NCBI RefSeq assembly: GCF_022759505.1
Contig: NZ_CP094289.1
Span: 1,116,001 to 1,180,000 of the forward strand
Direction: 5' to 3'
DNA: 64,000 nt
DNA from: Georgenia sp. TF02-10
GTDB taxonomy: Bacteria > Actinomycetota > Actinomycetes > Actinomycetales > Actinomycetaceae
The translations under genes and the position numbers were made by a program. Shown here piece after piece: positions 52,627-61,262 of this stretch; the stretch's first letter is position 1, and each line of letters opens with the position of its first letter. The notes under the pieces are model-generated. The model did no database searches, was not told the DNA's origin, and saw only the letters and a list, made by a program, of their open reading frames with translations.

Positions 52627-54366
52627 GTGCGCACGACGAAGGGGTCCGCGGTCCTCGCGACCGGTGCGGCCCTCGCGCTGGTCCTCGGGGCCTGCAGCAC
52701 CGACGGCGGGGGAGACGGCGACGACGACGGCGGCGGGCAGTCCGGCGCCGGCGGTGCCGAGGGGTCGGCCGGCGTCATCACGGAGGGCGACGGCGACCTC
52801 TTCGACGTCAACGCCACCCCGCGGGAGGAGCTCGAGCAGGGCGGACAGCTGCGCCGCGCCGTCGCCGAGCTACCCCCGCAGTGGAACCCGATGCAGGTCA
52901 ACGGCAACCAGTCCGAGTACACCGAGGTCCGGGACGCCATCACTACCCACCTGTTTGACTACGACGGCGCGGCCCAGCCGACCCCGAACGAGAACTACCT
53001 CCGGGACTTCGAGGACGAGATGGACGGGGACCAGCAGGTCATCACCCTCCACCTCAACCCCGAGGCCGTGTGGAACAGCGGGGACCCGATCACCTGGGAG
53101 GACTACGAGGCGTCGCTGACCGTCTGCAACGCCGAGGACCCCGAGTACCAGTGCGTCCAGACCGGACCGTACGAGCAGGTCGAGTCCGTGACCCAGGGCG
53201 AGACCGAGTTCGACGTCGTCATCCGGTTCAAGAGCACCTACCCGGACTGGAGCTCCATCGTCGATCAGGTGTATCCCGCCGAGGGGCTCGTCGACGCCAC
53301 CACCTTCAACGAGGGCTGGCTGGAGTTCCGCGACGAGTGGTTCACCGGCCCGTACAGGGTCGACAACATCGACCAGGCGCAGCAGGTCCTCACCCTCGTG
53401 CCGAACGAGAACTGGTGGGGCCCGGAGCCGATGCTGGACGAGATCCAGTTCCGGGTGGTGGCCGCGGAGGCCACCGGCACCGCCTTCCAGAACGGTGAGA
53501 TCGACGTGTTCGACGTCGGCGCGGACCCCAACGCCTATCAGCTCGCCCAGACGGTGGGCGGGGCGGAGCTCCGGCAGACGCTCGGGCCGGACTGGCGCCA
53601 CTTCACCTTCAACTCCACCGCCGGCCTGCTCCAGGACCTCACCGTCCGCCAGGCGATCGCCCGGTCCATCGACCGCCAGGCCATCGCGGAGTCGGACCTG
53701 GCCGGCATGCCGGAGGAGCTCATCGGCACCCTCAACAACCACATCTTCATGGAGGGCCAGGAGGGCTACCAGGACAACGCCCAGGGCTTCGAGCACGACC
53801 CGGACCGGGCCGCGGCGGACCTGGAGGAGGCGGGCTGGGTGCTCAACGAGTCCACCGGTATCCGGGAGAAGGACGGCCAGCCGCTCACCGTGAAGTTCGC
53901 CGTCCTCACCGGCGTCCCGGTCTCGGAGAACGAGGGCCAGCTCGCCCAGGCCCAGCTCAAGGAGGTCGGCATCAACCTCGAGCTGCAGCAGGTGGCGATC
54001 GACGACTTCAGCCGCACCCTCGACGAGGGCGACTTCGAGATCATCGGCTTCTCCTGGATCGGCACGCCGTACCCCATGGCGAACCTCGACCAGATCTATG
54101 GCGACCCGGCCACAAACTCCTCCAACTACGCCAAGCTCAATAACCCCGAGCTCAACGAGTTGTTCGACCAGATCGCCACCGAGACCGACCACGACCGGCG
54201 CATCGAGCTCGCGAACGAGGCGGACACGATGATCTGGGAGTCCGTCCACACCCTGCCGCTCTACCAGCGGCCCGACATCGCGGCCACGGTGAGCAACCTC
54301 GCCAACTTCGGCGCGATGGGCTTCAGCACGACCCGCGCCGAGAACTGGGGCTTCACCGCCCAGTGA
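52627..54366 (+). CDS. Peptide ABC transporter substrate-binding lipoprotein (system 2)
   Basis: A 579-residue family 5 solute-binding protein. Start GTG at 52627 is behind TTTGGAGGT. The lipobox is LVLGAC, then an Asp/Gly-rich spacer. Landmarks include GGQLRRAVAELPPQWNPMQV, VITLHLNPEAVWNSGDPITW, FTGPYRVDNI and TVRQAIARSIDRQAIAESDL. It is the last gene of the second importer, the reverse of the first system, where the binding protein comes first. A hairpin at 54459-54488 follows. Confidence 0.92.
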   Translation: MRTTKGSAVLATGAALALVLGACSTDGGGDGDDDGGGQSGAGGAEGSAGVITEGDGDLFDVNATPREELEQGGQLRRAVAELPPQWNPMQVNGNQSEYTEVRDAITTHLFDYDGAAQPTPNENYLRDFEDEMDGDQQVITLHLNPEAVWNSGDPITWEDYEASLTVCNAEDPEYQCVQTGPYEQVESVTQGETEFDVVIRFKSTYPDWSSIVDQVYPAEGLVDATTFNEGWLEFRDEWFTGPYRVDNIDQAQQVLTLVPNENWWGPEPMLDEIQFRVVAAEATGTAFQNGEIDVFDVGADPNAYQLAQTVGGAELRQTLGPDWRHFTFNSTAGLLQDLTVRQAIARSIDRQAIAESDLAGMPEELIGTLNNHIFMEGQEGYQDNAQGFEHDPDRAAADLEEAGWVLNESTGIREKDGQPLTVKFAVLTGVPVSENEGQLAQAQLKEVGINLELQQVAIDDFSRTLDEGDFEIIGFSWIGTPYPMANLDQIYGDPATNSSNYAKLNNPELNELFDQIATETDHDRRIELANEADTMIWESVHTLPLYQRPDIAATVSNLANFGAMGFSTTRAENWGFTAQ

Positions 54367-54458
54367 CGTCGGCGGCACGATCCTGGGCGTGACACCGCCG
54401 GGCAGTGACACCGCCCTGGCGGCGACACCACCCGGACCGTGCCCGAACGGACGCGGAC

Positions 54459-54488
54459 GAGGGGCCGGTGGGCGACCACCGGCCCCTC
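54459..54488 (+). terminator. 13-bp hairpin terminator after the second peptide importer
   Basis: GAGGGGCCGGTGG, loop GCGA and CCACCGGCCCCTC form a perfect stem 92 bases after the stop. No T-run. It marks the end of the importer block and the start of a TA-containing stretch. Confidence 0.7.
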
Positions 54489-54551
54489 TGCCGCGCTCGA
54501 GGGTAGTGCCCGCCCCGGCTTCGTGGTGTCATCGGTCATGTCGCCAAGGAG

Positions 54552-54794
54552 GTGGTCCCGATCGCATCCATCGTCGTCCGTGGCCTGGAGGAGTCCGTGA
54601 AGAAGCGGCTCGCCGCCCAGGCGAAGGAGCACGGCCGCTCCATGGAGGCCGAGGTCCGCGACATCCTCACGAAGGCCGTGCGTCAGCCCCACATCGGCCT
54701 GGCGCTCATGCATGCGGCTCAGGAGGCCGGCGGGATCGAGGCTCTCCCCGTGCCCGAACGCGTGGACGTCGCGCGATCGGCGGAACTCGGCTGA
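54552..54794 (+). CDS. FitA-type antitoxin
   Basis: An antitoxin of about 77-80 residues: SIVVRGLEESVKKRLAAQAK, EHGRSMEAEVRDILTKAV, then a tail for toxin binding (IGLALMHAAQEAGGIEALPV). The start is odd: AAGGAGG (54546-54552) is optimally spaced for 54561, where related genes would have ATG before GCATCC, but the codon there is ATC. The GTG at 54552 is in frame yet overlaps the ribosome site. Either translation uses ATC or the start has mutated. The toxin gene after it is a remnant. Confidence 0.7.
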   Translation: MVPIASIVVRGLEESVKKRLAAQAKEHGRSMEAEVRDILTKAVRQPHIGLALMHAAQEAGGIEALPVPERVDVARSAELG

Positions 54795-54880
54795 GCGTCC
54801 TCTGCACGGACGTCGTCCTGGAGGTCCTTCGGCTCAGGAGGTCTTCCGGCTACGCCCGGACGCCCGCGTCGTCATGCGTC
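54791..54880 (+). pseudogene. VapC/FitB toxin N-terminal remnant
   Basis: Overlapping the antitoxin stop, SVLCTDVVLEVLR resembles a degraded VapC start (VLDTNVVSEVLR), and a neighbouring frame supplies RLRPDARVV, the next VapC segment. Nothing of the later PIN motifs remains. Small and degenerate, so identity rests mainly on position. Confidence 0.5.
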
Positions 54881-54941
54881 ACTTGCTTCGGCGTCGGCGA
54901 GGTGTGCCGGTCCGCCGGCGAGATGCCGCCGAACCTGCCGC

Positions 54942-55161
54942 CTATATCGCCGGTGGGGCCGAGGTTCCTCCGAACCGGAGGCGCACATCGGTGGGCGATA
55001 CGGCGCGGGGGCGCATGTGGCGGAGGGCTTCCTGCTCGGCGGTTCTGCTCCAGCCAGGCGGCGCGAAAACCCGCTGAGCGGCCCCGGCCACAAGGAGGGT
55101 GCGGATGACCGGTCTGGCGGACGTTGGCGTCGAGGAAGGCGCGGATGAGGCTGTCAGCCAC
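54942..55161 (-). pseudogene. PIN-domain toxin, truncated and frameshifted
   Basis: From GTG 55161 the frame reads VADSLIRAFLDANV, a PIN start, then shifts; the next frame gives VIRTLLVAGAAQRVFAPPGW SRTAEQEALRHMRPRAVSPTDV to a TAG at 54944-54942. Only the first third to half of the toxin remains. The start overlaps the stop of an intact HTH antitoxin gene by eight bases. Confidence 0.65.
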
Positions 55162-55516
55162 CAAGAAGGTCAGTTCGGATGTCGTCGCGCGTGAGCTCGA
55201 TGACATCGCCCATCGTCTGCTGCCAGAACCGCCGGAACTCCTCGTACGGGATCCGGTTCCGGTTGCCGACCCTCACAGCGCGCAGCTCCCCGGCCGTGAT
55301 CTTCCGCGAGATCGTCGAACGGGACACCCCCATCGCCTCGGCGACCTGCGCGGGTGTCATCATCCGCCGCTTCGCGGTCAGCGTCACCTGCTCGCCCTCC
55401 GAGGCGGCGCGTCGCACGTAGTCGGCGATCTCGTCCAGCCAACCCGGGCGGGCACCCGCCCGCCCGGCGGAGGCGTGAACGTCTTCCGGGGTGATGGTGA
55501 TGCTGTGCGATGGCAT
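55154..55516 (-). CDS. Excisionase-type helix-turn-helix antitoxin
   Basis: A 120-residue protein. The C-terminal half is a HTH_17/excisionase-like domain (MMTPAQVAEAMGVSRSTISR, KITAGELRAVRVGNRNRIPY, EEFRRFWQQ), and the N-terminal part is helical (WLDEIADYVRRAASEGEQVT). Such proteins act as antitoxins for PIN toxins encoded directly downstream, which is the position of the broken PIN frame here. I chose the ATG at 55516 (MPSHSITITPEDVHAS). The residual gap 55517-55715 holds no gene. Confidence 0.75.
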   Translation of the reverse strand: MPSHSITITPEDVHASAGRAGARPGWLDEIADYVRRAASEGEQVTLTAKRRMMTPAQVAEAMGVSRSTISRKITAGELRAVRVGNRNRIPYEEFRRFWQQTMGDVIELTRDDIRTDLLGG

Positions 55517-55715
55517 GCCCCCAGGCGACTGGGCGATGCACACTCTGATCGGTCTAGGTGTGCAACCTTGCCTGACGGGATCGTGCAGATGGCGAGGTGG
55601 TCGCTCACCGCCTCAGAGCCGGCCGGCCGGTCCACCAGTGCCTTCTCGAGCGCAGCACGGCCCGTCATCACCTACCAGTGCGGCTGCTCTATGAGCCGTG
55701 CGCCCGCCCGCCTGG

Positions 55716-56345
55716 TCAGCCGAGCAGCCGGGCGGTCACCACCGCGAGCAGCCCCGAGCCCGCGACGCCGGCGATGGGGACAACGTCCAGCCGGCGACGG
55801 ACACGCCCGGTCTCCAGGGGCTGGTCCGGGGGAGCCCCGGCGGTTGGGCCGGCGGCGCCGTTGCTGCCGTTGCCGGCGCGGACGGCCGCGAGCCGGGCCT
55901 CGATCACCTGCCCGGCCACCTCCGCGCTCCCGGTGATGTGGAACTCGCCGGCGACGTCCAGGTCCAGCAGGTGCGTGGGGACCTCCTCGACGCGGCGGTG
56001 CGCCATACCGCCCCGGGCCGGCGTGGCCCACGCCCGCACCCGCCCACCGGTGGTGTGCAGCCGCAACCCCCACCGGGTCTCCACCTCCTCGAGCGCGGAC
56101 CAGGGCACCTCGATCGTGCGGAACACGTTCACCACCCGCACCCCCGCCGGGGAGACCAGCACCGCCGGCCGCCAGAACACGGCCCACCCGAGGACGGCCA
56201 GCACCAGGGGGACGGCGCCGTACTCCGCGACCTCCCGGCCGCCGCCGTTGCCGAAGAACATGACGAGGAGGACGGCGGCGACCACCCAGGAGAGGACGGC
56301 ATAGCCCCGGCTGCCGGCAGCGCGGAGGACGACGGTCGGACCCAC
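55716..56345 (-). CDS. PH-domain membrane protein
   Basis: A 209-residue protein with two N-terminal hydrophobic segments (GYAVLSWVVAAVLLVMFFG and AVPLVLAVLGWAVFW), a bacterial PH-like domain (VLVSPAGVRVVNVFRTIEVP WSALEEVETRWGLRL) and a C-terminal hydrophobic helix (VVPIAGVAGSGLLAVVTARL). This is the common actinobacterial bPH/DUF-type membrane protein of unknown role. I chose GTG 56345, preceded by GGGAGGA, and not the Arg-rich extension upstream. Divergent from typA. Confidence 0.8.
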   Translation of the reverse strand: MGPTVVLRAAGSRGYAVLSWVVAAVLLVMFFGNGGGREVAEYGAVPLVLAVLGWAVFWRPAVLVSPAGVRVVNVFRTIEVPWSALEEVETRWGLRLHTTGGRVRAWATPARGGMAHRRVEEVPTHLLDLDVAGEFHITGSAEVAGQVIEARLAAVRAGNGSNGAAGPTAGAPPDQPLETGRVRRRLDVVPIAGVAGSGLLAVVTARLLG

Positions 56346-56584
56346 CCCCGCATCCTCCCAGGTGCCGCCCGACCCCGGCCTGCGAGGCCGCCCACCCGAC
56401 CGCCGTCGGGAAGCCCCGCCGTGTCGCTCCGCACAGCCGGCGGGGGTGCCGCCGGCCAGGACCCGGCGAGTAGAATCGTTCGTTGGCACCCGTAGCGGTG
56501 CCCGGCCCGGAGGCGCCCGCTCGCTCCCCCGCAGCGACTCGTCCCGCCCGCCGTCGGCCGCCCTCTCATCCTGGAGAACCCCGC

Positions 56585-58504
56585 ATGCCTGTGCGCTCGG
56601 ACCTGCGCAACGTCGCCATCGTCGCCCACGTCGACCACGGCAAGACCACCCTGGTCGACGCCATGCTCTGGCAGTCCGGCGCCTTCGGCGAGCACCAGCA
56701 CGTGGACGAGCGCGCCATGGACTCCGGCGACCTCGAGCGCGAGAAGGGCATCACCATCCTCGCCAAGAACACCGCGGTGCACTACCGCGGGCCGGCCGCG
56801 CAGGCCGCCGGGCTGACTGACGGGGTGGTCATCAACGTCATCGACACCCCCGGCCACGCCGACTTCGGCGGTGAGGTCGAGCGCGGGCTGAGCATGGTCG
56901 ACGGCGTCGTCCTGCTCGTGGACGCCTCCGAGGGCCCGCTGCCGCAGACCCGGTTCGTGCTCGGCAAGGCGCTGGCCGCCCGGCTGCCCGTCGTGCTCGT
57001 CGTCAACAAGGTCGACCGGCCCGACTCCCGCATTAGCGAGGTCGTCGCCGAGTCCACCGACCTGCTCCTCGGGCTGGCCTCCGACCTCGCCGAGGAGGGC
57101 ACCGACCTCGACCTCGACGCCGTCCTCGACGTGCCCGTCGTCTACGCCTCGGCCAAGGCCGGCCGGGCCAGCCTCACCCAGCCCGCCGACGGCGCCCTGC
57201 CGGACAGCCCGGACCTGGACCCGCTGTTCGCGACCATCCTGGACAAGATCCCCGCGCCGAGCTACGAGGACGGCGCGCCGCTCCAGGCGCACGTGACCAA
57301 CCTCGACGCCTCCCCGTTCCTGGGCCGGCTGGCGCTGCTGCGCATCCGGGGCGGGGAGCTCCGCAAGGGCCAGACCGTGGCCTGGGCCAGGCACGACGGC
57401 ACGATCAAGAACGTGCGGGTCTCCGAGCTCCTCCGCACCGAGGCCCTCGAGCGGGTCCCCGCCGAGAGCGCCCGGGCCGGCGACATCGTCGCCGTCGCCG
57501 GGATCGAGGACATCACGATCGGGGAGTCGCTCGTCGACCCCGACGACCCCCGCCCGCTGCCGCTGATCACGGTGGACGACCCCGCCATCGCGATGACCAT
57601 CGGCATCAACACCTCCCCCCTCGCCGGGCGGGTCAAGGGCGCCAAGGTCACCGCCCGGCAGGTCAAGGACCGGCTCGACCGCGAGCTCGTCGGCAACGTT
57701 TCCCTCCGGGTGCTGCCCACCGACCGGCCGGACGCCTGGGAGGTGCAGGGCCGCGGCGAGCTGGCCCTGGCCATCCTGGTGGAGCAGATGCGGCGGGAAG
57801 GCTTCGAGCTCACCGTCGGCAAGCCGCAGGTGGTCACTCGGGTCATCGACGGGCGCCGGCACGAGCCGATGGAGCGGATGACCATCGACGTGCCCGAGGA
57901 GCACCTGGGCACCGTCACCCAGCTGATGGCCGCCCGCAAGGGCCGGATGGAGACGATGGCGAACCACGGCACCGGGTGGGTGCGGATGGAGTTCGTCGTG
58001 CCCGCCCGCGGGCTGATCGGGTTCCGCACGAAGTTCCTCACCGAGACCCGCGGCACCGGGATCGCGTCCTCGATCGCCGCCGGCTACGAGCCGTGGCAGG
58101 GGCCGATCGCGCAGCGCAGCACCGGCTCGCTGGTCGCCGACCGGGCCGGCTCGGTGACGCCGTTCGCGATGATCAACCTCCAGGAGCGGGGGTCCTTCTT
58201 CGTCGAGCCCACGGCCGAGGTGTACGAGGGCCAGGTCGTCGGGGAGAGCTCGCGCAACGAGGACATGGACGTCAACATCACCAAGGAGAAGAAGCTGACG
58301 AACATGCGCTCCTCCACGGCGGACACGTTCGAGAACCTCGTGCCGCCGCGCCGGCTCACCCTCGAGGAGTCCCTCGAGTTCGCCGCCGAGGACGAGTGCG
58401 TGGAGGTCACCCCGGAGGCGGTCCGGATCCGCAAGGTCATCCTCGACGCCCAGGAGCGGTACAAGGCCGCCTCCCGGAACCGGCGGGCCGCCGCGGCGAG
58501 CTGA
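56585..58504 (+). CDS. typA: Ribosome-associated GTPase TypA/BipA
   Basis: A 639-residue translational GTPase acting in ribosome assembly and stress adaptation. G motifs: [15 protein letters not shown] (G1), [11 protein letters not shown] (G2), [14 protein letters not shown] (G3), NKVDRPDSR (G4) and YASAKAGRA (G5). Domain II and the C-terminal EF-G-like domains follow, with the BipA-specific TRGTGI and [14 protein letters not shown]-like segment near residues 560-575. GGAG precedes the ATG. Position upstream of mshB matches other actinobacteria. Confidence 0.96.
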   Translation: MPVRSDLRNVAIVAHVDHGKTTLVDAMLWQSGAFGEHQHVDERAMDSGDLEREKGITILAKNTAVHYRGPAAQAAGLTDGVVINVIDTPGHADFGGEVERGLSMVDGVVLLVDASEGPLPQTRFVLGKALAARLPVVLVVNKVDRPDSRISEVVAESTDLLLGLASDLAEEGTDLDLDAVLDVPVVYASAKAGRASLTQPADGALPDSPDLDPLFATILDKIPAPSYEDGAPLQAHVTNLDASPFLGRLALLRIRGGELRKGQTVAWARHDGTIKNVRVSELLRTEALERVPAESARAGDIVAVAGIEDITIGESLVDPDDPRPLPLITVDDPAIAMTIGINTSPLAGRVKGAKVTARQVKDRLDRELVGNVSLRVLPTDRPDAWEVQGRGELALAILVEQMRREGFELTVGKPQVVTRVIDGRRHEPMERMTIDVPEEHLGTVTQLMAARKGRMETMANHGTGWVRMEFVVPARGLIGFRTKFLTETRGTGIASSIAAGYEPWQGPIAQRSTGSLVADRAGSVTPFAMINLQERGSFFVEPTAEVYEGQVVGESSRNEDMDVNITKEKKLTNMRSSTADTFENLVPPRRLTLEESLEFAAEDECVEVTPEAVRIRKVILDAQERYKAASRNRRAAAAS

Positions 58505-58527
58505 CCCGGCCTGGTCCTGGGCACGGC

Positions 58528-58690
58528 CGACGGCGGCCCAGCCGTTTGCCGGTCCGGTGCCCGACGGCGGCCCAGCCGTTTGCCGGTCCGGTGCCCGACG
58601 GCGGCCCAGCCGTTTGCCGGTCCGGTGCCCGACGGCGGCCCAGCCGTTTGCCGGTCCGGTGGCCGACGGCGGCCGAACCGGTTCCCGGCC
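58528..58690. repeat. 34-bp minisatellite between typA and mshB
   Basis: Four full 34-base units start at 58528, 58562, 58596 and 58630 (each beginning CGACGGCGGCCCAGCCGTTT) and a diverged fifth starts at 58664. The first three are essentially identical. Each unit contains a short self-complementary GGCGGCCCAGCCG stretch. The array lies 24 bases after the typA stop and ends about 25 bases before mshB. Confidence 0.92.
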
Positions 58691-58716
58691 AGCCCGGTAC
58701 GGGCGATGATGGGCCC

Positions 58717-59832
58717 ATGGCCCGCACGCCCCCGCCCGACCAGGCACCGCTGCCCACCGGCGGCCTGCTCGGCGTCTTCGCCCACCCGGACGACGAGACC
58801 CTCGGGGCCGGCGGCCTGCTGGCCATGGCCGCCCGCGCGGGGGTCGGCGTCGCCGTGGTCACCGGCACCCGCGGCGAGCGCGGGCAGGTGATCCCCGCCG
58901 ACCTCGCCCACCTCGCCGGTAACGGCCTGGCGCTGGCGCGCCGGCGGGAGCGGGAGCTTGCCCACGCCCTCCACGCCCTCGGGGTCACCGCGCACCGCTT
59001 CCTCGACGCCCTGCCCGGGCTGACCGGGCAGCGCCCCGCCCGGTTCACCGACTCCGGGATGGTCGGGGCACGGATGGGCATGGCCGAGCCCGCCGCGGAC
59101 GCCGGACCCAGCGCCCTGGCCGCCGTGCCGCTGGACGTGCCCGCGCGGCTGCTCGCCGCCGTCGTCCGCAGCAGCCGCCCGCAGGTCGTGATCACCGAGG
59201 AGCCCGGCGGCGGCTACGGCCACCCCGACCACGTCCGCATCCACGAGATCACGATGGCCGCCGTCGCGCTCGCCGCCGACGCCCCGCCCCAGCCGGACGA
59301 CGCCGAGGACCCGCTGACCGGCCTGGCGCCGTGGCGGGTGCCGGTGGTCGGCTGGCTGGTGGAGAGCGAGCCCCGGTACCGCGACGCGCTGCACTGGCTG
59401 GAGACCACGGTCCGCGAGCACCCCCAGTTCGGCGTCCGGGGCGACGCGCTCGCCACCTTCCCGGCCGACGCCGACCTGCCGTCCCTGGTCCGCGACCCGG
59501 CGGAGGTCGACCTCACGGTCGACGTCACCCCGGCCCTGGCCCAGATTGCGACGGCGATGCGCGCCCACCGCACCCAGGTCCAGAGCGTGCGGGTGCTGGA
59601 CCTGGGCCTGGCGGAGAACCGCGGCCTCCCGGCCTGCGGCTGGTTCGCCGTCAGCAACGGGCTGCTGCTGCCGGTGCTGGACACCACCAGCCTGCAGCTC
59701 GCGCCGGGGCACGACCGCACCGACGAGCTGCAGGCCACCCGAGAGGTCGACGGGCTCGCCCGGGACCGGCTCGGTGCGCGCCGGGGCACCGACCGGCTCG
59801 CCGCGTTCCTCGGGGCCGAGGTGGCGGCATGA
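58717..59832 (+). CDS. mshB: GlcNAc-inositol deacetylase MshB (mycothiol biosynthesis)
   Basis: A 371-residue zinc deacetylase converting N-acetylglucosaminyl-inositol to glucosaminyl-inositol, the second committed activity of mycothiol synthesis. The zinc motifs are FAHPDDETLGAGG near the N-terminus and GGGYGHPDHVRIHEIT near residue 170. Length is somewhat above the mycobacterial enzyme. It overlaps the following membrane-protein gene (ATGA). Together with mca at the left edge it shows that the organism makes and uses mycothiol. Confidence 0.92.
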   Translation: MARTPPPDQAPLPTGGLLGVFAHPDDETLGAGGLLAMAARAGVGVAVVTGTRGERGQVIPADLAHLAGNGLALARRRERELAHALHALGVTAHRFLDALPGLTGQRPARFTDSGMVGARMGMAEPAADAGPSALAAVPLDVPARLLAAVVRSSRPQVVITEEPGGGYGHPDHVRIHEITMAAVALAADAPPQPDDAEDPLTGLAPWRVPVVGWLVESEPRYRDALHWLETTVREHPQFGVRGDALATFPADADLPSLVRDPAEVDLTVDVTPALAQIATAMRAHRTQVQSVRVLDLGLAENRGLPACGWFAVSNGLLLPVLDTTSLQLAPGHDRTDELQATREVDGLARDRLGARRGTDRLAAFLGAEVAA

Positions 59833-60227
59833 GAGACACGAGAAGGGCGGTGCCCGCCCCGGACCGCGCGGCGGTGCTGGTCAACGGCGTCGTCGCCGTC
59901 ATCACCGGGGTCGTCGTGGGTGCCTGCGGGACCCTGGTCCACCGCTGGGAGACGCCGGCCGGTCTGGTGCTCGCGCTCCTCCTGGTGCTCAGCGGCGGCG
60001 TCTTCGCCCGGGCTGCCGGCGGCGGCGCGCTGCTGCTCCTGCACGGCTTCGTGGCCGTGGCCACCACGCTCGCCCTGACGTTCGCGGGACCGGGCGGCGA
60101 CGTCCTGGTCACCGACCAGCCGCTCGGCTACGCCTGGCTCCTCGGCCTGGTGGTCGCCCTGGTCGCCGTCGCCCCGACCCCCCGGTCCTGGTACGCCGAG
60201 ACCCCGCTGGGCAGACGCGGTGCCTGA
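59829..60227 (+). CDS. Four-segment membrane protein coupled to mshB
   Basis: A 132-residue protein of unknown function with about four hydrophobic helices (VLVNGVVAVITGVVVGACGT, LVLALLLVLSGGVFARAAGG, LLLLHGFVAVATTLALTFAG, YAWLLGLVVALVAVAPTP). A similar small membrane protein follows mshB in Mycobacterium and other actinobacteria, so the pair is conserved. Start ATG overlaps the mshB stop. Confidence 0.85.
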   Translation: MRDTRRAVPAPDRAAVLVNGVVAVITGVVVGACGTLVHRWETPAGLVLALLLVLSGGVFARAAGGGALLLLHGFVAVATTLALTFAGPGGDVLVTDQPLGYAWLLGLVVALVAVAPTPRSWYAETPLGRRGA

Positions 60228-60717
60228 CCAGTCGGACCTGATCGACCGCTTCCGGGCCACGATGGCCCGTCGCCCCGCCGGCGTCACCGTGGTCAGCGTG
60301 CGCCACGCCGGCCTCGACCTGGCGATGACGGCCACCGACGTCGCGTCGGTGTCCCTGCGCCCGCCGATGGTGCTCTTCTGCGTCTACACCGATGCGCGGC
60401 TGCGGGAGGCCCTGGACGAGGTCGACACCTGGGCGCTCAGCGTCCTGGACCGCAACGGTGCGGTGGCCGCCGACCGGCTGGCCATGCCCGGCCGTCCCGC
60501 CTTCGGCCAGCTCGTCGGGATCGCGCACCACCGCGGCGCGGCCTCCGGTGCCGCGCTGCTCGACGACGCCCAGGGCTGGGTGGAGTGCCGCACCGCCTGG
60601 ATCCGTAACGCCGGTGACCACGACGTGGTCGTCGGCGAGGTGCTCGACGCCCGGCTCGGCGCCACGGGCACCGGCGGGCTCGTGCACCACCTCGGCCGGG
60701 TGCGGCCCCTGCCGTGA
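60220..60717 (+). CDS. Flavin reductase family protein
   Basis: A 165-residue split-barrel flavin-binding protein: FRATMARRPAGVTVVSVRHA, the flavin site MTATDVASVSLRPPMVLFCV, ALSVLDRNGAVAADRLAM, and VVGEVLDARLG with the C-terminal HHLGRVRPLP. It would reduce FMN/FAD with NAD(P)H or act as a monooxygenase partner. GTG 60220 overlaps the preceding gene by eight bases. Confidence 0.85.
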   Translation: MPDQSDLIDRFRATMARRPAGVTVVSVRHAGLDLAMTATDVASVSLRPPMVLFCVYTDARLREALDEVDTWALSVLDRNGAVAADRLAMPGRPAFGQLVGIAHHRGAASGAALLDDAQGWVECRTAWIRNAGDHDVVVGEVLDARLGATGTGGLVHHLGRVRPLP

Positions 60718-60827
60718 CCGCTGGCTGGGCCGGCGCTGCGGCATCCAAGCCGTACGCCGGACCGGTCGCCATTCACACCGACGCCATGGCACGCGAAGAT
60801 CTACCGGTACCTGTGAGGAGGTGAGAC

Positions 60828-60873
60828 CTGGTGCCACGAGCGCGAGAGGACTGGTGCCACGAGCGCGAGAGGA
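60828..60873. repeat. 23-bp tandem duplication across a start codon
   Basis: CTGGTGCCACGAGCGCGAGAGGA occurs at 60828-60850 and again, identical, at 60851-60873 (unit longer than 20 only because it is given once as a motif: CTGGTGCCACGAGCGCG plus AGAGGA). It duplicates the GTG start; 23 is not a multiple of three, so the first GTG is out of frame with the gene body. Confidence 0.9.
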
Positions 60874-61120
60874 GCTGGAGCAGGCGGCCGCCGAGGCCGA
60901 GGCCTGGCTCGACTCCCTGGACCCAGCCACCGCACCGGCGGAGGACCCGGCGGACCTGCGGCGCCTCGGCGTGGCACTGCGGACCGTCGCCGAGCAGCGG
61001 GGCGAGCTCGAGGACGCCGTCGCCGCCGCGCGCGCCCACGGCCGCAGCTGGGCCGAGATCGGCCTCGTCCTCGGCGTCTCCAGCCACGCAGTTCGTGAAC
61101 GCTTCGGAGGGACGGCCTGA
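60854..61120 (+). CDS. Small helix-turn-helix protein
   Basis: An 88-residue protein with an N-terminal helical region (EELEQAAAEAEAWLDSLDPA) and a C-terminal HTH-like segment (RAHGRSWAEIGLVLGVSSHA VRERFGG). Proteins with this A..GRSW.EIG..LGVS.. pattern are small DNA-binding proteins common in actinobacteria; the target is unknown. The good ribosome site GAGGAGGTGAG precedes the first GTG of a 23-bp duplication, which is out of frame; the in-frame GTG at 60854 has only AGAGGA close by. Expression may therefore be reduced. Confidence 0.6.
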   Translation: MPRAREELEQAAAEAEAWLDSLDPATAPAEDPADLRRLGVALRTVAEQRGELEDAVAAARAHGRSWAEIGLVLGVSSHAVRERFGGTA

Positions 61121-61262
61121 CGCTGCCGCGGCTCGCGGGTGCCGAGCAGGTGTGGTGGTCACAACTGTGTGACGTCGGCCTCGCCTGCCGGCCGTGAGGC
61201 TGCCTCCTGGCTACCATGCCTAGGTCCCGCAGGGTAATGCAGGGGGAAGAAGGTACTCGCTG

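Noticed and set aside
42124-54366. The two peptide importers as an inverted or recent tandem duplication
   Set aside because: All genes are on the same strand and paired proteins differ throughout, so recent duplication is unlikely.
58528-58690. Possible CRISPR array
   Set aside because: Units are contiguous with no unique spacers; it is a simple tandem repeat.
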